The notes under the pieces: model-generated
Database searches by the model: none
What the model was told of the DNA's origin: nothing
What the model saw: the letters and a program-made list of their open reading frames with translations, nothing else
Position numbers and translations under genes: made by a program
Shown: positions 32,067 to 43,467 of the stretch, in pieces
How positions within the stretch are numbered: the first letter of the stretch is position 1
Layout of the letters: each line of letters begins with the position of its first letter
Source of the DNA: Setoptus koraiensis
Lineage: Eukaryota > Arthropoda
Assembly (NCBI GenBank): GCA_048013815.1
Contig: CM106585.1
Coordinates: forward strand, 4,216,001 to 4,280,000
Length of the DNA stretch: 64,000 nt
Reading direction: 5' to 3'

Positions 32067-32118
32067 GACGGGGCCCGACGACGGAGCCCGATGACGGCGC
32101 CCGATGACGGAACCCGCC
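32067..32118. repeat. 13-bp minisatellite, four copies
   Basis: Units GACGGGGCCCGAC, GACGGAGCCCGAT, GACGGCGCCCGAT and GACGGAACCCGCC lie head to tail without gaps. Confidence 0.9.
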
Positions 32119-32969
32119 GGACTAGACGGGTACGTGGCGAATCGCAGCGAATTGCTGTCACAATTGTCGAATGTCAATTGCGACGGGCTCACGGGCCGGC
32201 CAATTGGTCAGCCGGGCGACGGGCGACTTTTGATTGCAGCCGCTGTGCCGGTGCCGTGCTCGTCGTGCTTGCCGACAAGATCCAGTCTATTTTTCGAATC
32301 ATTATTTTCACGAAATCGACTGAGATCCGCTGAAAAATCATCTGAAAAATCGTCGCGGCAAAAAAGCTCGCAGCGCGCCTATTTCTGGTGCATTGGCTAA
32401 AAATTACCATTGGCTGCATGGCTAAAAATTGCCATTGATCACGCTACCCGTTAACAGTTGTCGGCCCACTGGCTGTTTCCGATTTTCGGCTCTTCTGTTG
32501 GGGCCAGTGTTGGCCCCTTCCGCTTACCTTTGCTCACTCACTACATTGTGTTTGATTTAACAGACACAGGGCCCAGAGTGCGTGCGCTTGCGTGATACAA
32601 ACATATACATATTATATTTTTGTATATATTTTATATGTTGCATCGGCGGGTTTTGCGTAAGCCGTCGATACAATATACAAGATATAAGGCCGACAACGGC
32701 GCCGCCGTGACGCTGGAAAGTGCATAACTTTCTCCTGTCCGACAAACGCACTCGTTCCTATTTTTGTTTTGTATGCACGTCGCCACGAGATGTTTCGATG
32801 GTTTTATTTTATACGTTTCTCTGTCTCTGGCCGTTTCTGCGTCGCTGGGGCCATTACTGTCGCGGGCATTATGCAGTTGATGATGGTGGCGGCGAATTTC
32901 CACCGAAACAACTGCAGCGACTCCACAAAATACACGCACGTAAAAAAGCCAGCAGCGTGCAAGTCGCTT

Positions 32970-32985
32970 AGAGAGAGAGAGAGAG
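32970..32985. repeat. GAGA tract
   Basis: A (GA)n run of about 15 bp immediately before a strongly CpG-rich block (33000-33120). Confidence 0.7.
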
Positions 32986-34103
32986 TTTTAGAGAGCAAAG
33001 AATTCGCTGCGTTCGGCGTTCTCGGCCGTTCGCCGTCGAACGCTCGCTCCGGCCGCCCTCCGACGCCGCGGCGCTCCGTGCGGCTCAGCGGCGCTGCGGC
33101 GCTGCGGCCGGCGATTTTATAGCTGGCAGACACGTCAGAGTCGCCACCAGCGCCACTTATAATGAGCCGGAGAATATGGCGTAACTCTCTCTTTCGCTAA
33201 TAGTGCCCGCCACGTACCGCGTGCCGCGGCGTTGCGCGTATGCACACGCGCGTATTGCGTCGCGCATACTACGTAGTACATTGTTCATGCCCGCGAACAT
33301 TGTTCGCTGTCGCAATCGCGCAAACAATCTATTCTAATTCCGAGCGCCAATCCTCTTTTTGCGCCGTTGCTGGCCCCTGTGGCCTGGCTCGTGCTGCCGG
33401 CCACTCGTTTTTTGGCCGAGCAGGCGCTCGAGTGACCGACGTGCAGCGCTGGCGCGCGCTGGTTCCGTTCCGGCCAACCGGCCCCGGCTTACGGGGGCCC
33501 ACAGAGCCCAGAACGCGGACCGGCCAGCGGCAAAGAACCCGAGCGTCGCAGAGCCTAGAACCCAAAGGGGCCCAAGAGGCGGACAGAAAGCGGGGCCAGC
33601 CTTGCGAGCGGCCAACGCAGGGCCCAAACCGAGAAGGGGCCAAAAAAGGGCCGAGCAGAAAAAATCGAATCGGTTGCCGCTGGACTGATTACGGAAACCG
33701 GTTATGTGTGACACAGTGGCGACAGTGGCGACATTGGCGACTGTGCCACAGGGCCGCAGTGGGCCCTTTGGGGGCCGCGATGGCGGCGTCGTTTCGCCGC
33801 GCTAACACCATTTGGCGTGTCGGCCGCGCTATTACCCTTGCCCGGCGCGCGCGGCCGCTAACCGTCCGGAGTCCGGACCGACCGGACCGCGGGCCTATAA
33901 TAACGTATATGATATGTAATGCGGCGCTGCCATGCAACACCGGGCAACGGCGCCGCGCCGGCAATCATATCTCGCGCTAACACAGCGATATGTTGCCAGA
34001 GAATGCGTTGTTAGCAGTTGTGCAGTTTGGCGTGGTCAGTTAAAAAGCAACACGACAAAAATGTGTGTCACATAACCAGTCCTGCCCACCGCTGTCGGCC
34101 ACT

Positions 34104-34188
34104 GCGCTCAACTGACCAAACCCGACTGGTCCGCTGTTGGCGAATCCGCTCAACTGACCGGACCAGTCGGGTTTGGTCAGTTGAGCGC
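34104..34188. repeat. Perfect 30-bp inverted repeat with nested third arm
   Basis: Arms 34104-34133 and 34159-34188 are exact reverse complements, separated by 25 bp. The sub-motif CGCTCAACTGACC occurs at 34105-34117, again in the spacer at 34147-34159, and inverted at 34175-34187, so two alternative hairpins can form (30-bp stem or a shorter inner one). It lies in non-coding desert. Confidence 0.92.
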
Positions 34189-35243
34189 CAATCGGTTAGT
34201 TGTTACGAACTATTACGGATGTGGCCGCTCCTCCGGCGCCATCTGTCCGCTCCTGTCCTGCTGGCCCCGTTCTGCTGGCCCGTCCGCACGGCTCGGCTCG
34301 ATTGGGTTCGGTGGGTCGGGCCGCTGACCAGTCCATCTGTTGGACTGGCCAGCGGTGGTGCGCAAAGGCCGCGGCTCGTTGCAACGACAGGACGCACCGT
34401 AATGGTGCGCCCGTCGTAATTTTGTGCCTCTTTATGCACGAAACAAGTAATGGCAAACACATTGTGTGTGTGTGTGTATTTGTGTACAATGATAAAAATT
34501 TGCATCATCGTTCTCACAGCAACGCCGACGACAACAATGCCACAACAGCGTCGCAATCAATTTGGCGCCCGCTCTGGCCAGCGCCGGCCCGACTAGCCTC
34601 TGGCCGGAGCTGACCAGAGTTACCTCTAGCCGCCCCCAGTTGCCGGCTCGAGACACGCTGGCCGCTGGCGAAGGTTGGGCGCAACAACAATGGCCACCTT
34701 ATGTGTGCCGTCGGCTCGTATGCGGTCGTAGTGGGTCGTATGTGGTTGCAGTTGGTTGTTGGTGTGCAAGCCAAAAACTTGTGTGCCGGTCACTGGTGCC
34801 AATCACGTTGCTTCGGCATGACACTTGGTGTGGGAGTTTTTTTCTCTCGGTTCGCCAGCGCCGCGCCACGCCGCACATTGTGTGTACATTTGATACACAT
34901 TGTTGGGCCGCTTGTTGTCGCTGTTACTGGCCGGTGCTGTTACCCAAGTTATCGCATCGCTTGCTTTCGTTGAACCCAACAATCGTTGGCGTTCCAATCA
35001 TTATTTACTTGTTAACTGTTGTCGTTGGTGTCGTTGTTGTCGTTGTTGGTGCCGCTGTGTCGCTAGCACACCGTTGCTAGGACACCAACTCCATGACCAC
35101 GCCAATCTGCACAAATTGCAATATCGCCAATATCGTCAAACTCACAACTGGCCTCGCAACAGCCTCGTCGGCCAGCTTATCCAGTCGATATCGTCCAACG
35201 ATAATCACACACAAGATATGGACATTCGAGTCCAATGATTGCT

Positions 35244-35343
35244 CGTTGTTGTCGTTGTCGTCGTCGTTGTTGTTGTTGCTGTTGTTGTTGCTGTTGTTGT
35301 TGCTGTTGTTGTTGCTGTTGTTGTTGTTGTTGTTGTTGTTGTT
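35244..35343. repeat. TTG/CTG trinucleotide array, about 100 bp
   Basis: A nearly pure (GTTGTTGCT)n / (GTT)n array. It translates to long Val, Cys, Leu or Gln runs in the various frames; these are not genes. Confidence 0.9.
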
Positions 35344-36285
35344 TGCAATTACAATTGGTCGTCATTTGCAGCCTATTGCTCATTGACACGCATGAGGGGC
35401 AACTGCGCATGCGCGCAGCGCTCTAATTGTAGTAATTGTAATTGTTAGTTTGCGCGTTACCTAATCAACGATTATTATTAAATATTGATATTGTATTATG
35501 CGCATATATTAAACAGCTTGCGATTGAACTCGCTGGCCACTGGCCAGTCTGAACAACACAACACAACACAACTCAACACATACACTCATATTTGCATATA
35601 CGTAATATGCATAAATGTCCGAGCAACGAGAGAAACAAGCCGCTCACGTCACACTGTCAATGTGGGTGTGACAGTTGTGAGCTTTACCTTGTGAGCGGCA
35701 TGAGCGGCTCAGGAGGCTGCTGAGTGTAGCGGTCGCAAATTGTGACAAAGTCTGCTCGGCTGCTGAGGCTCAGCACGATGTCAGCACGACGGCAAAGGGT
35801 GAACAGATTGATTGACAGATTGATTGCGATTTGCAACAATCAACAATCAACAATCTACTTGCAAACCGTTGAACTGTTCAACAGAGCTGTTGTTAAACAA
35901 AACCGTGCGTCTCCATGTCCATCGGGTCTGTGTTGATCGCCCACGAGATTAATCAATGAGCCTGGTTGCTGTTGTTGTCGTCACAAGCGACTTTGAGCTG
36001 TTAATTATTTACTATCACCATTTATTATTTACTGTCGTGCTCGCTCACTTGCTGTAAATGTAACTGTAAATCGGCCTGCGACCAACTTACTTGTCAGAGT
36101 CACTTGTCAGAGTCACTCGTTAGACTCGCTCGTTGGCATTCCTTGCACTCGCAATTCGGACGCTTTGCCGGTGCCGCTGCTCGTTACTTGTTAGTTGAGT
36201 GCCGTTGTATTCGGCAAATTACAAGTGTCGAGTGTGCAATTATAGTTTTGCATACTTGTTTCGTACAAAATTCCGTCGTGTCTCT

Positions 36286-36410
36286 GTCGTGTCTCTATCG
36301 TGTCTCCAATAGAGACTCTCTGTCGTGCCTCTAATAGAGACTCTCTGTCGTGCCTCTAATAGAGACTCTCTGTCGTGCCTCTAATAGAGACTCTCTGTCG
36401 TGCCTCGACG
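36286..36410. repeat. 25-bp minisatellite, four to five copies
   Basis: The 25-bp unit AGAGACTCTCTGTCGTGCCTCTAAT recurs with starts at 36311, 36336, 36361 and 36386. The last copies are identical and the first is slightly diverged. Each unit contains the near-palindrome CTCTAATAGAG across the junction. Confidence 0.92.
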
Positions 36411-36961
36411 GTGTCCATAATCTATAATCTGGCGACGCAAATTGAGCAGTCAAGTGCCGCTCGAGCCCTTCAGCGGCTGGCTGGCACTCGATAGACTGCA
36501 CTTGTTGATGCTGCCGCTAACGGGTTGCCCGTTGCCCGGTACTCGTTACCCGTTAACCGTTACTCAGTCAGCTGTTTCTGGCAGCACAGTTATTGGGGCT
36601 GGTGTGCACATGTCGCGTTGTAGCTGGCCGGTGTGGTCAATGTGCGAGCAGTGTCGCGCACAATGTTCACACCGGCACAGCAATTCACTAATTAATTAAC
36701 CCGATAAAGGCGCGTGTGCGACTGCGCAGCTCGCCATTCACAATGAGCATTGAATTTGAATGGCACTAGGCACAACACATACGCGACATACGATAATTGT
36801 ATTACGATTCGCATGATACGACGACATAAAATGCGCAAAGTGCGTATATAATGATCATATTATGTTGTATTATGATCTGTTTGCGGTGCTGGCCGCCGAC
36901 TCATGTGTCGCCAGCGCAGCAACAGTGCAGCCAGATGACAGCCAGTGACAGTGCACTTGTC

Positions 36962-36982
36962 ATACTATAGCCGCTATAGTAT
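36962..36982. repeat. 21-bp perfect palindrome
   Basis: ATACTATAGC and its exact reverse complement GCTATAGTAT flank a single central C. Confidence 0.85.
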
Positions 36983-37409
36983 AGCGATACTCTAGTGATA
37001 GCATGGCAATGGCCCAGTGGTGGCGCAGCGATCGCTGCAGCGATAGTTGGCCTTGAATGGGCGACACAAGCTGGCCATCGATCACTTTGTCTAGGGCAGT
37101 TTGGCGAGCCATTTATTGCCATTACACACTGAACATTATCAACTACTGGTATCACGGTGACACATACGCCGCATCGACTGGCGACGGCATGGGCGACACA
37201 CACGCCACACAACGGCACCAGAAGCATGCGACTCTCGGCGGTTAGTCGCTCGCTCGGTTAGCTAGTTGGCCCGTTGGTTGGTTAGTTAGTGCTCAATTGA
37301 GCCGTGATAACTGAACGATAGCGCTCAAATGACGCCCGCTACAACCGGCGCACAATTGTCAATTTGAGTGCGTGGTGCGCAGTGTGCAGTCTTTCGCGCA
37401 CGATGACGC

Positions 37410-37417
37410 TTACGTAA
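37410..37417. promoter_or_regulatory. TTACGTAA palindrome in the Krüppel desert
   Basis: Exact octamer and the only copy I noticed outside the first 5.6 kb. It lies about 4.5 kb upstream of the Krüppel start. Confidence 0.35.
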
Positions 37418-37480
37418 CGCTCACATAGAGCGCACAAACAAACCTCACCAGCCAGCTTGACAATTTTCACGGTCACGCCG

Positions 37481-37512
37481 CACACACACACACACACGCA
37501 CACACACACACA
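37481..37512. repeat. CA dinucleotide tract
   Basis: An almost pure (CA)n run of about 32 bp with one G interruption. Confidence 0.85.
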
Positions 37513-38313
37513 CTCTGTGACACACAGTCTGTGACACGCAGCGCGCAGCGCACAGCGCACACGGCGAGCGCAGTGCGCGGGCACAGCAAGACCGGCCGCT
37601 CATCTATAATGGTCAACGCTATATAGATTTGCGCTAGATTTGCGCTAGATTTGTTTATCTCTTCATCATGGCGAGCGCGTCTTGTTTGGCCATTTGCAGC
37701 GCAACAGTGCCAATTTATCGCCTATCCATCGCGGTTACATATCCCCTGTTACACACCGTGTACACTGTGTGCCCAATGTTGTGTGTCCGCCGCTGCATAG
37801 GCGCTGTTAGGCGACGTTACGCGATGTTATGCGCTGTTGCGCCGACTAGACGCCACTCGGCTTGCTTATTTTTGGCACTATTGGCGCTGTTGGCTGCGAT
37901 TGGCGCTGCCAACGGCCGTCAACATCGGCCAACATTGGCTCTGGCGTCGCTACGAGCGGTTAGTTTTCGCCGCAGCCCGCCAGTGCAAACACACTTGGCT
38001 CAGCCAGCCAAATATCTGCTGCTCGTCGCGATCTCGGCTCCCCGAGGCCGCGTCTGCCATGTTGTTTGAGCCCTCTCCGGCGCTTCTCTGCCGATTCTCG
38101 GCCGCTCCTCGGCCGCTCATCTCTGCGGCGCTCGTCTGTGCGGCCCGGAGTGCTTGTGTGCGCACGCTGCGCCCGCGAACAGTCTACGCAACACAGGGCC
38201 CATATGTGCGATGTGTGCAGCATGCAATAGGCGGCCATTGTTGGCATTGAACTTGTGCACTTGTTCCCGAAAGTGCTCGCTCGGCCGGCCCTCGCGGCCG
38301 CCACGCCGCGCTC

Positions 38314-38432
38314 ATGCAACAACAACAACAAGCTGCAACATCCACACCAACGTCCACAACAGCGGCAACGACAACAACAGCGGCAACGACAACAACAGCG
38401 ACAACGACAACAACAGCAGCAGCAACAACAGC
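38314..38432. repeat. CAA/CAG trinucleotide array
   Basis: About 120 bp of CAACAACAG/CAACAGCGG units, low complexity in all frames. Confidence 0.85.
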
Positions 38433-38800
38433 GATAATGATCGCCAGAATGCGCTCATGGCCAACGCGACATTTTGGAGCGGCCCGCTCGGCATGCCCGC
38501 TCGGCCCGCTACTAGTTGTGCACACAAGCGTAGTCACTACTGGCTCTGACTACACTTGTGTGCTGGACAGTTGCGGCTGGTCGCCGCTAGTTGCGGTCGC
38601 CGGTGTCGCGGCGTTCGCGGCGCCCGCTCGGCCAATCAACTGATCGTGGCCAGATAGCGCCCGAGTAGCGGTCTCATGACGCCCGTGCCCGTGAGCCACT
38701 CGCTTGCACTCAAACTCGCACTCACTTGCGCTGGCGCTCACTCTCATGCGACGCGGTCGGTGCGATGCGAGCGCACACGATCCGCTATCGGCCGCCCTCG

Positions 38801-38862
38801 TCCGCCATCATGCGCCATCATGCGCCGTCATACGCCGTCATCCGCCGTCATACGCCGTCATG
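38801..38862. repeat. 10-bp minisatellite, about six copies
   Basis: Units based on GCCGTCATAC / GCCATCATGC are repeated head to tail. Confidence 0.88.
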
Positions 38863-39396
38863 TAGCCGCCCGTTGAATCGTAGCGGGCCAAGATGGCGTA
38901 AATGGCGTAGATGGCCGACGATGGCCGACGAGAGCAGATGAGAGCAGATAAGAGCCAGCGAGAGTGAGAGAGAGAGAGCGCAACAAGCGCGTCGCGTCTT
39001 GCGCGCAAGCAACAGTGAATTGGCAGAGATTATGCGAGTATAGGAACAAAGAGATAACATTTGTTGCACAATATGTTGCTGTTGCGCACTCGGTCGCCGC
39101 TGCACTTGTGCCCGTTGGCCTATAAGCGGCCCGTTGCTCGCTGCACCGCCCAGTTGCCCGTTGCACCGGCCAGTTGCTCGGTGCACAGTTATGCCGGTCG
39201 CACACACACTGCTCGCAATCGCTTGTGCAACGCACCGCCGGCCCGATCGGCCATTAAATCTGGGCACTCGCATTTGCGGGCACTGGCGCGGCCGCGCGGC
39301 CGCGCGGGCGCTCGGTCGCAACGGGCTGCCGGCCGCCGCCGCTCCAATCGACCATTGCGACTGCATCGGCCTTTCTGGCCTCTCTGGCCTTTCTAG

Positions 39397-39467
39397 CGTT
39401 TATGCCGTTGCTGGCGTTTATGCCGTTGCTGGCGTTTATGCCGTTGCTGGCGTTTGTGGCGTTGCTG
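39397..39467. repeat. 18-bp minisatellite, about four copies
   Basis: The unit GCGTTTATGCCGTTGCTG is repeated three times exactly, and a fourth copy has two changes. Confidence 0.9.
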
Positions 39468-39949
39468 GCGGCGCCAGCGGCGCTGCGGACGACACAAGTG
39501 CGCCGGCCGGTGCATAACTGCTGCTGCCGCCGCCGCCCCTGCCAACATAACCAGTGCGCGGCCGGTGCAACCGTGCGGGCAATATAACCGGTGCGGCCGA
39601 TATAACCGGCGCAGGCAACATAACTGTTGCTGCCACCGACGACGCTCAATGGCGAGCGCAGATTCGCTCGCCCGGAGCGGGCCGCCAGAAGGCACAGGGG
39701 GCAGCGAGCAGCAACGAGGAGCGACGATGAGCGGCGAGCGGCAACGGGCAGCAACGAGGAAGAGCGGACCGAACCGGCCGACGGGCGCATCGAGCGGGGG
39801 GCAGCGGGCAGAAAGTAAAATGGGGCAAAAAAGTCGCTGCTCGGTGAGAACGGCACCCGCCACTCGGCGCTGGCCGCCGTCAGCGGCCAGTGGGGGCCGG
39901 CAGCGGCCGAAATGCACCGGCCATGAGAGCCCGCGGACGGATTCACTTT

Positions 39950-40022
39950 GCGGACGAGACTCGGTTGCGGACGAGACTCGGTTGCGGACGAGACTCGGTG
40001 CGGACGAGACTCGGTGCGGACG
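39950..40022. repeat. 17/18-bp minisatellite, about four copies
   Basis: The unit GGACGAGACTCGGTTGC occurs head to tail, with the later copies one base shorter. Confidence 0.88.
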
Positions 40023-40249
40023 GGCGCCGCTGCACCAGTTGAGCCGGTCGGCGGTGTTGCGCTGATTGCAGCCTGTGCGCGCTGGTGCTGCCGGCGAGGT
40101 CATCGAACTTGGCCCGGCGAGAAGCCCGTGGCCCGCGCTGCAAAATAAATCGCTAAATCGAGGCTCTCGCTGTGTTGTCGTTGTTGATGTTGCTGTTGTT
40201 GCTGCTGTTGTTGCTGTTGCTGTTGGTGAGCTTTTTTGTTGGTGGCGCG

Positions 40250-40295
40250 CTGGTCAGTGCTGGTCAGTGCTGGTCGGTGCTGGTCAGCGGTGCAG
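40250..40295. repeat. 10-bp repeat (GTGCTGGTCA)
   Basis: Three to four head-to-tail GCTGGTCAGT units; the same word recurs singly elsewhere in the desert. Confidence 0.8.
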
Positions 40296-40582
40296 CCACT
40301 ATACAACCGTGCAGCTATACAACCACCGCACCACAACTATGTGCGCTCATTTTACGATTGCTCATCGCCGCCGCTAACTGTTGAGATGATGTTGGCCTTG
40401 AAACGCGCACACACACACACACTCAGTCGCGGATTCCGTTAGTTGCTGACCAGCGCACACACACACACACACACACGCGCGGATCAATTGGGGGCCTTCG
40501 AAAGGCACGCAACGGAGCGAATAGCGGACGGCCGCCAACAGCCGAGCGGCCAATAGCGGCCAGCAGTGGGAACGGACACTCG

Positions 40583-40692
40583 CTGTTGTTGTTGCTGTCG
40601 TTGTTGGCGTCGTTGTTGCTGCTGCTGTTGCCGTTGTTGGCGTCGTTGCTGCTGTTGTTGCTGTTGTTGTTGCTGTTGCTGCTGTTGTTGCT
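40583..40692. repeat. TTG/CTG/GTC trinucleotide array
   Basis: About 110 bp of imperfect GTTGTTGCTG units; a second shorter array lies at 40180-40225. Confidence 0.85.
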
Positions 40693-41481
40693 GGTGGTTC
40701 GGTGCGGCGCGCTGATGCAGCCCAGCTCCGAGTGACTCGCTGCCGATTGGCGCTGATATGTGTGTGCTCTGGCGATGTGTGTGCGAACCGGCAACAGCTA
40801 GCGACCAGCAACAACAGGCTGACAGTGAAAGAAGTTGGCCGAATTCTTCGCTCCTTGGGCCAGTTCTCGCTGACCAGCACTGACCAGCGCCGGCCAGTGG
40901 ATGCCAGTGCCAGCATCGCTGCACCAGGCAACCGGCTCAGACCATCATCATTATCTCGAGCGCCAGGCAGGCGGGCCAAGTTCGATGACCGCTGCTCGAT
41001 GCTATCTCTCCCACAAACGGGCACACACAGAGGTACTGTGCTGGTGCAGTGATTAAACAGGCACTTCGGCCACTGGCCACCCCCGTGCGCAGAACCCAGC
41101 CACGGCGCAACCGGCCCATTGCGATAATCGGCCTGGCGCACACGCCAGCGGGGGCCCGCACTGTCCGAATGTTTGATCACACGATAGCAAATGAGTTGAG
41201 TTGACACACACACACACAAATAACTGTTTTTTACGTTGCTGGCCACTCGTCGTGCCTGGCCTCCTCCTCCGCATCCAGTTATACACGCAGTGTGGTGAAT
41301 GTTGCTGTCGTTGTTGCTGTTGGTTGCTGTTGTTGCTATTGGTCGTTGTTTGCTCGCTGTTGTGCAGCCTTTGCCATGACTGTGTGTCCTGTTACTTTGC
41401 TGCGCCACTCCGGTCAGTCTGCTATGCGCCGCTCTGCTCCGGAGTGCAACTTTGTACTCTATACTTTATGTTTTATACTTT

Positions 41482-41483
<2 letters not shown>

Positions 41484-41522
<39 letters not shown>

Positions 41523-41535
41523 CACACACACACAC
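41484..41535. repeat. CA dinucleotide tract, about 52 bp
   Basis: (CA)n with a single G interruption near 41516, about 430 bp upstream of Krüppel. Confidence 0.92.
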
Positions 41536-41689
41536 GCTGATGCATGAGAGGGCAAATGCAAAAAAGTGCACAAGTAGCAACGCCCTGAGGATCTGGTGCG
41601 CGCATGCGCAGCTCTCTAAATTAGTTGTCGATTGTCAGGGGTGGCTATTAGATCAAATTGAATTGAATTGGATTGGATCGGACTGAACC

Positions 41690-41875
41690 GGGCCGGAGCG
41701 TAGCGGATTGAATTGAATCGAGCGGCAGCAGCAGCGGCGGCGAATAGCAACTGGACCGATAACTGAACTGGATTGCAAGATTGCGGGATTGCGGGACCGA
41801 ATCGAGTCGAGCAGAGTCGAGTAGAGAAGAGTCGAGTAGAATTGAGTAGAGCAGAGTCGAGTTGAGTAGCAGACG
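41690..41875. repeat. Irregular GAGTCGAGTAGA-type repeat
   Basis: Degenerate tandem words (GAGTCGAG, GAGTAGAG, GGATTGAATTGAAT) fill the 180 bp before the Krüppel start, probably in its 5' UTR or promoter. Confidence 0.65.
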
Positions 41876-41968
41876 ACGACGCGACCATGCGATCCAGTCC
41901 AATCCGATCAGATCAGATATTATGATTATTACGATGGTACGACATGAAACGATACAACGGTGATCCAG

Positions 41969-43273
41969 ATGCTAAAGTATCGCAAACAACAACAACAACA
42001 GGCCCAATCAACAACAACGAGCACGCCAACCACAACAACCATCGCACCAAATGAAACAACGCAACAACAACAACAACAACAACAAACAGCAACCACGCCA
42101 ACAATAATGCGTCCGGACACCAGTTCCCATTCTAGCCCAAATTCAAATTCTAACACCACTAATAGCTCTTCAAATAAATCATCATCCAATGGCAAGCAAT
42201 TCAAGTGTGACATATGCAAACGATCGTTTGGCTACAAGCACGTACTACAAAATCATGCCAGAACTCATACAGGTGAAAAGCCTTTCCAATGTAGAGAATG
42301 TGACAAAAAGTTTACTAGAGATCATCATCTCAAGACCCATATGCGCCTTCATACTGGTGAGAAACCGTTCACGTGCGATCATTGCGACAAACGTTTCGTG
42401 CAAGTGGCCAATTTAAGACGACACACTAGGGTACATACCGGTGAAAGGCCCTATGAATGTGCATTTGTTGATGCTATTAAAAAAGAGAGATGCCTATCGA
42501 AATTTAGTGACTCAAATCAATTAAAGGCACATATGCTAATACATAATAACGAGAAACCATTTCATTGTGTTAAATGCCAAGGCAATTATAGAAGAAAACA
42601 TCATCTTATGTCACACAAATGTCCAGCACACAATTCAAATACCCGAAGAGGTAGAAGGCCAACAGCATATGACACGTTGCCTGCCATTGAGAGCGGCGAA
42701 CCGCCACCAAATTCTAATTCGACAACATCAACGCCAACCTCTGTAACGCCAACCAGCAATGCCAGTATTATTAATATAACAACCCAATCGCAACAACATC
42801 AGCAACAGCAACAACAACAACAACCAAAACGACCTAGACAGTTACATCCTCATCCACATCAACATGCGCATTCACATCCTCATTCACACCCTCATTCAAA
42901 TCACCAAAACAATCAAAATCAGCCTCATCTACATCAGCACCAAATAAAACACGAACACCAGATAAAACACGAGCACAAGCACCTACATCAACACCAATTA
43001 CAATTACAAATTCAACATCAGCATCAACTTCAACATCAGCACCTGCAACAACAACGACACATCCTAAATAGTCCGGTATCATCATATCAAATACCCATTC
43101 AACATCTTCATTCGCCCCAACAGCAACAACCACTCGAACTAACAATGCAATCACCAATATCAGATCAATCTGACGATGACGAAGACGACGATGATCATGA
43201 TAATGACCAACATGACGACGGCGATCATAACGTCGACAAGCATGGCGCGTTGGATCTGTCCATAAAGACATGA
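41969..43273 (+). CDS. Kr: Krüppel-type C2H2 zinc-finger transcription factor
   Basis: A 434-residue protein whose five tandem zinc fingers match arthropod Krüppel: [20 protein letters not shown] (finger 1), [18 protein letters not shown] (2), [19 protein letters not shown] (3), [13 protein letters not shown] (4) and [11 protein letters not shown] (5). In segmented animals Krüppel is a gap gene and later a neural and muscle regulator. In finger 4 the two zinc cysteines are ten residues apart instead of two, because of an eight-residue insert. The flanks are Gln/Thr/Asn-rich (N-terminal) and His/Gln-rich (C-terminal), the latter ending in an acidic stretch and ALDLSIKT, which resembles the CtBP co-repressor motif PxDLS. 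The open frame begins at a GTG (41960); the ATG at 41969 is used. CCAG precedes it, so a short upstream exon, as in Drosophila Kr, is possible. Confidence 0.93.
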   Translation: MLKYRKQQQQQAQSTTTSTPTTTTIAPNETTQQQQQQQQTATTPTIMRPDTSSHSSPNSNSNTTNSSSNKSSSNGKQFKCDICKRSFGYKHVLQNHARTHTGEKPFQCRECDKKFTRDHHLKTHMRLHTGEKPFTCDHCDKRFVQVANLRRHTRVHTGERPYECAFVDAIKKERCLSKFSDSNQLKAHMLIHNNEKPFHCVKCQGNYRRKHHLMSHKCPAHNSNTRRGRRPTAYDTLPAIESGEPPPNSNSTTSTPTSVTPTSNASIINITTQSQQHQQQQQQQQPKRPRQLHPHPHQHAHSHPHSHPHSNHQNNQNQPHLHQHQIKHEHQIKHEHKHLHQHQLQLQIQHQHQLQHQHLQQQRHILNSPVSSYQIPIQHLHSPQQQQPLELTMQSPISDQSDDDEDDDDHDNDQHDDGDHNVDKHGALDLSIKT

Positions 43274-43377
43274 ACCCAAAGATGATTGTACATAGATCAA
43301 ACTATTTTATTATTACTATTATTATTTTATTACATTATTATTATTATTAGATGTAAATTTTTATTATTGATATATCA

Positions 43378-43383
43378 AATAAA
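43378..43383 (+). terminator. AATAAA poly(A) signal of Krüppel
   Basis: Exact AATAAA 105 bp after the stop; a second is near 43429. Both lie in the 195-bp gap shared with the converging piwi gene. Confidence 0.55.
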
Positions 43384-43467
43384 TATAGCATATAAGAGAA
43401 CAGCGTACGATATATGAGAATCAATCAAATAAATTGCTTGATGAGCTGTCTGTCACCCTCTTTCAAT

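Larger units (their letters stand above)
29346..41968. other. 12.6-kb GC- and CpG-rich gene desert upstream of Krüppel
   Basis: No protein family is recognisable on either strand. Many long overlapping frames occur, but they are Arg/Ala/Pro/Gly-rich products of GC-rich DNA with few stop codons, or translate simple repeats. Visible contents are TTG/CTG tracts, CA tracts, GAGA tracts, 10- to 25-bp minisatellites, GGGCCC clusters and strong inverted repeats. The composition contrasts sharply with the AT-richer genes on either side. Position next to a Krüppel-type regulator suggests cis-regulatory sequence; this is inference. A 5' exon of Krüppel may be hidden here. Confidence 0.55.

Noticed and set aside
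33240-33980. 246-codon open frame in GC-rich desert
   Set aside because: The overlapping frames on both strands are equally long; the product is Arg/Ala/Gly-rich with no domain. It is explained by GC-rich DNA with few stop codons.
36286-36410. CRISPR-like regular repeat
   Set aside because: The units are contiguous 25-bp tandem copies without spacers, in an animal genome; it is a minisatellite.
39254-40103. Overlapping 230-, 236- and 203-codon frames on both strands
   Set aside because: They translate minisatellites and GC-rich simple sequence; several frames are open at once and none resembles a protein family.
40374-41408. 344-codon minus-strand frame
   Set aside because: Its core is translated CAA/CAG and CA microsatellite (Thr/Ala and Cys/Val runs). 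Other frames over the same DNA are also open and there is no recognisable domain.
42457-42485. A tiny intron explaining the Krüppel finger 4 insert
   Set aside because: The only GT..AG option is 27 bp and its removal would create a stop codon (TAG), so the insert is taken as coding.
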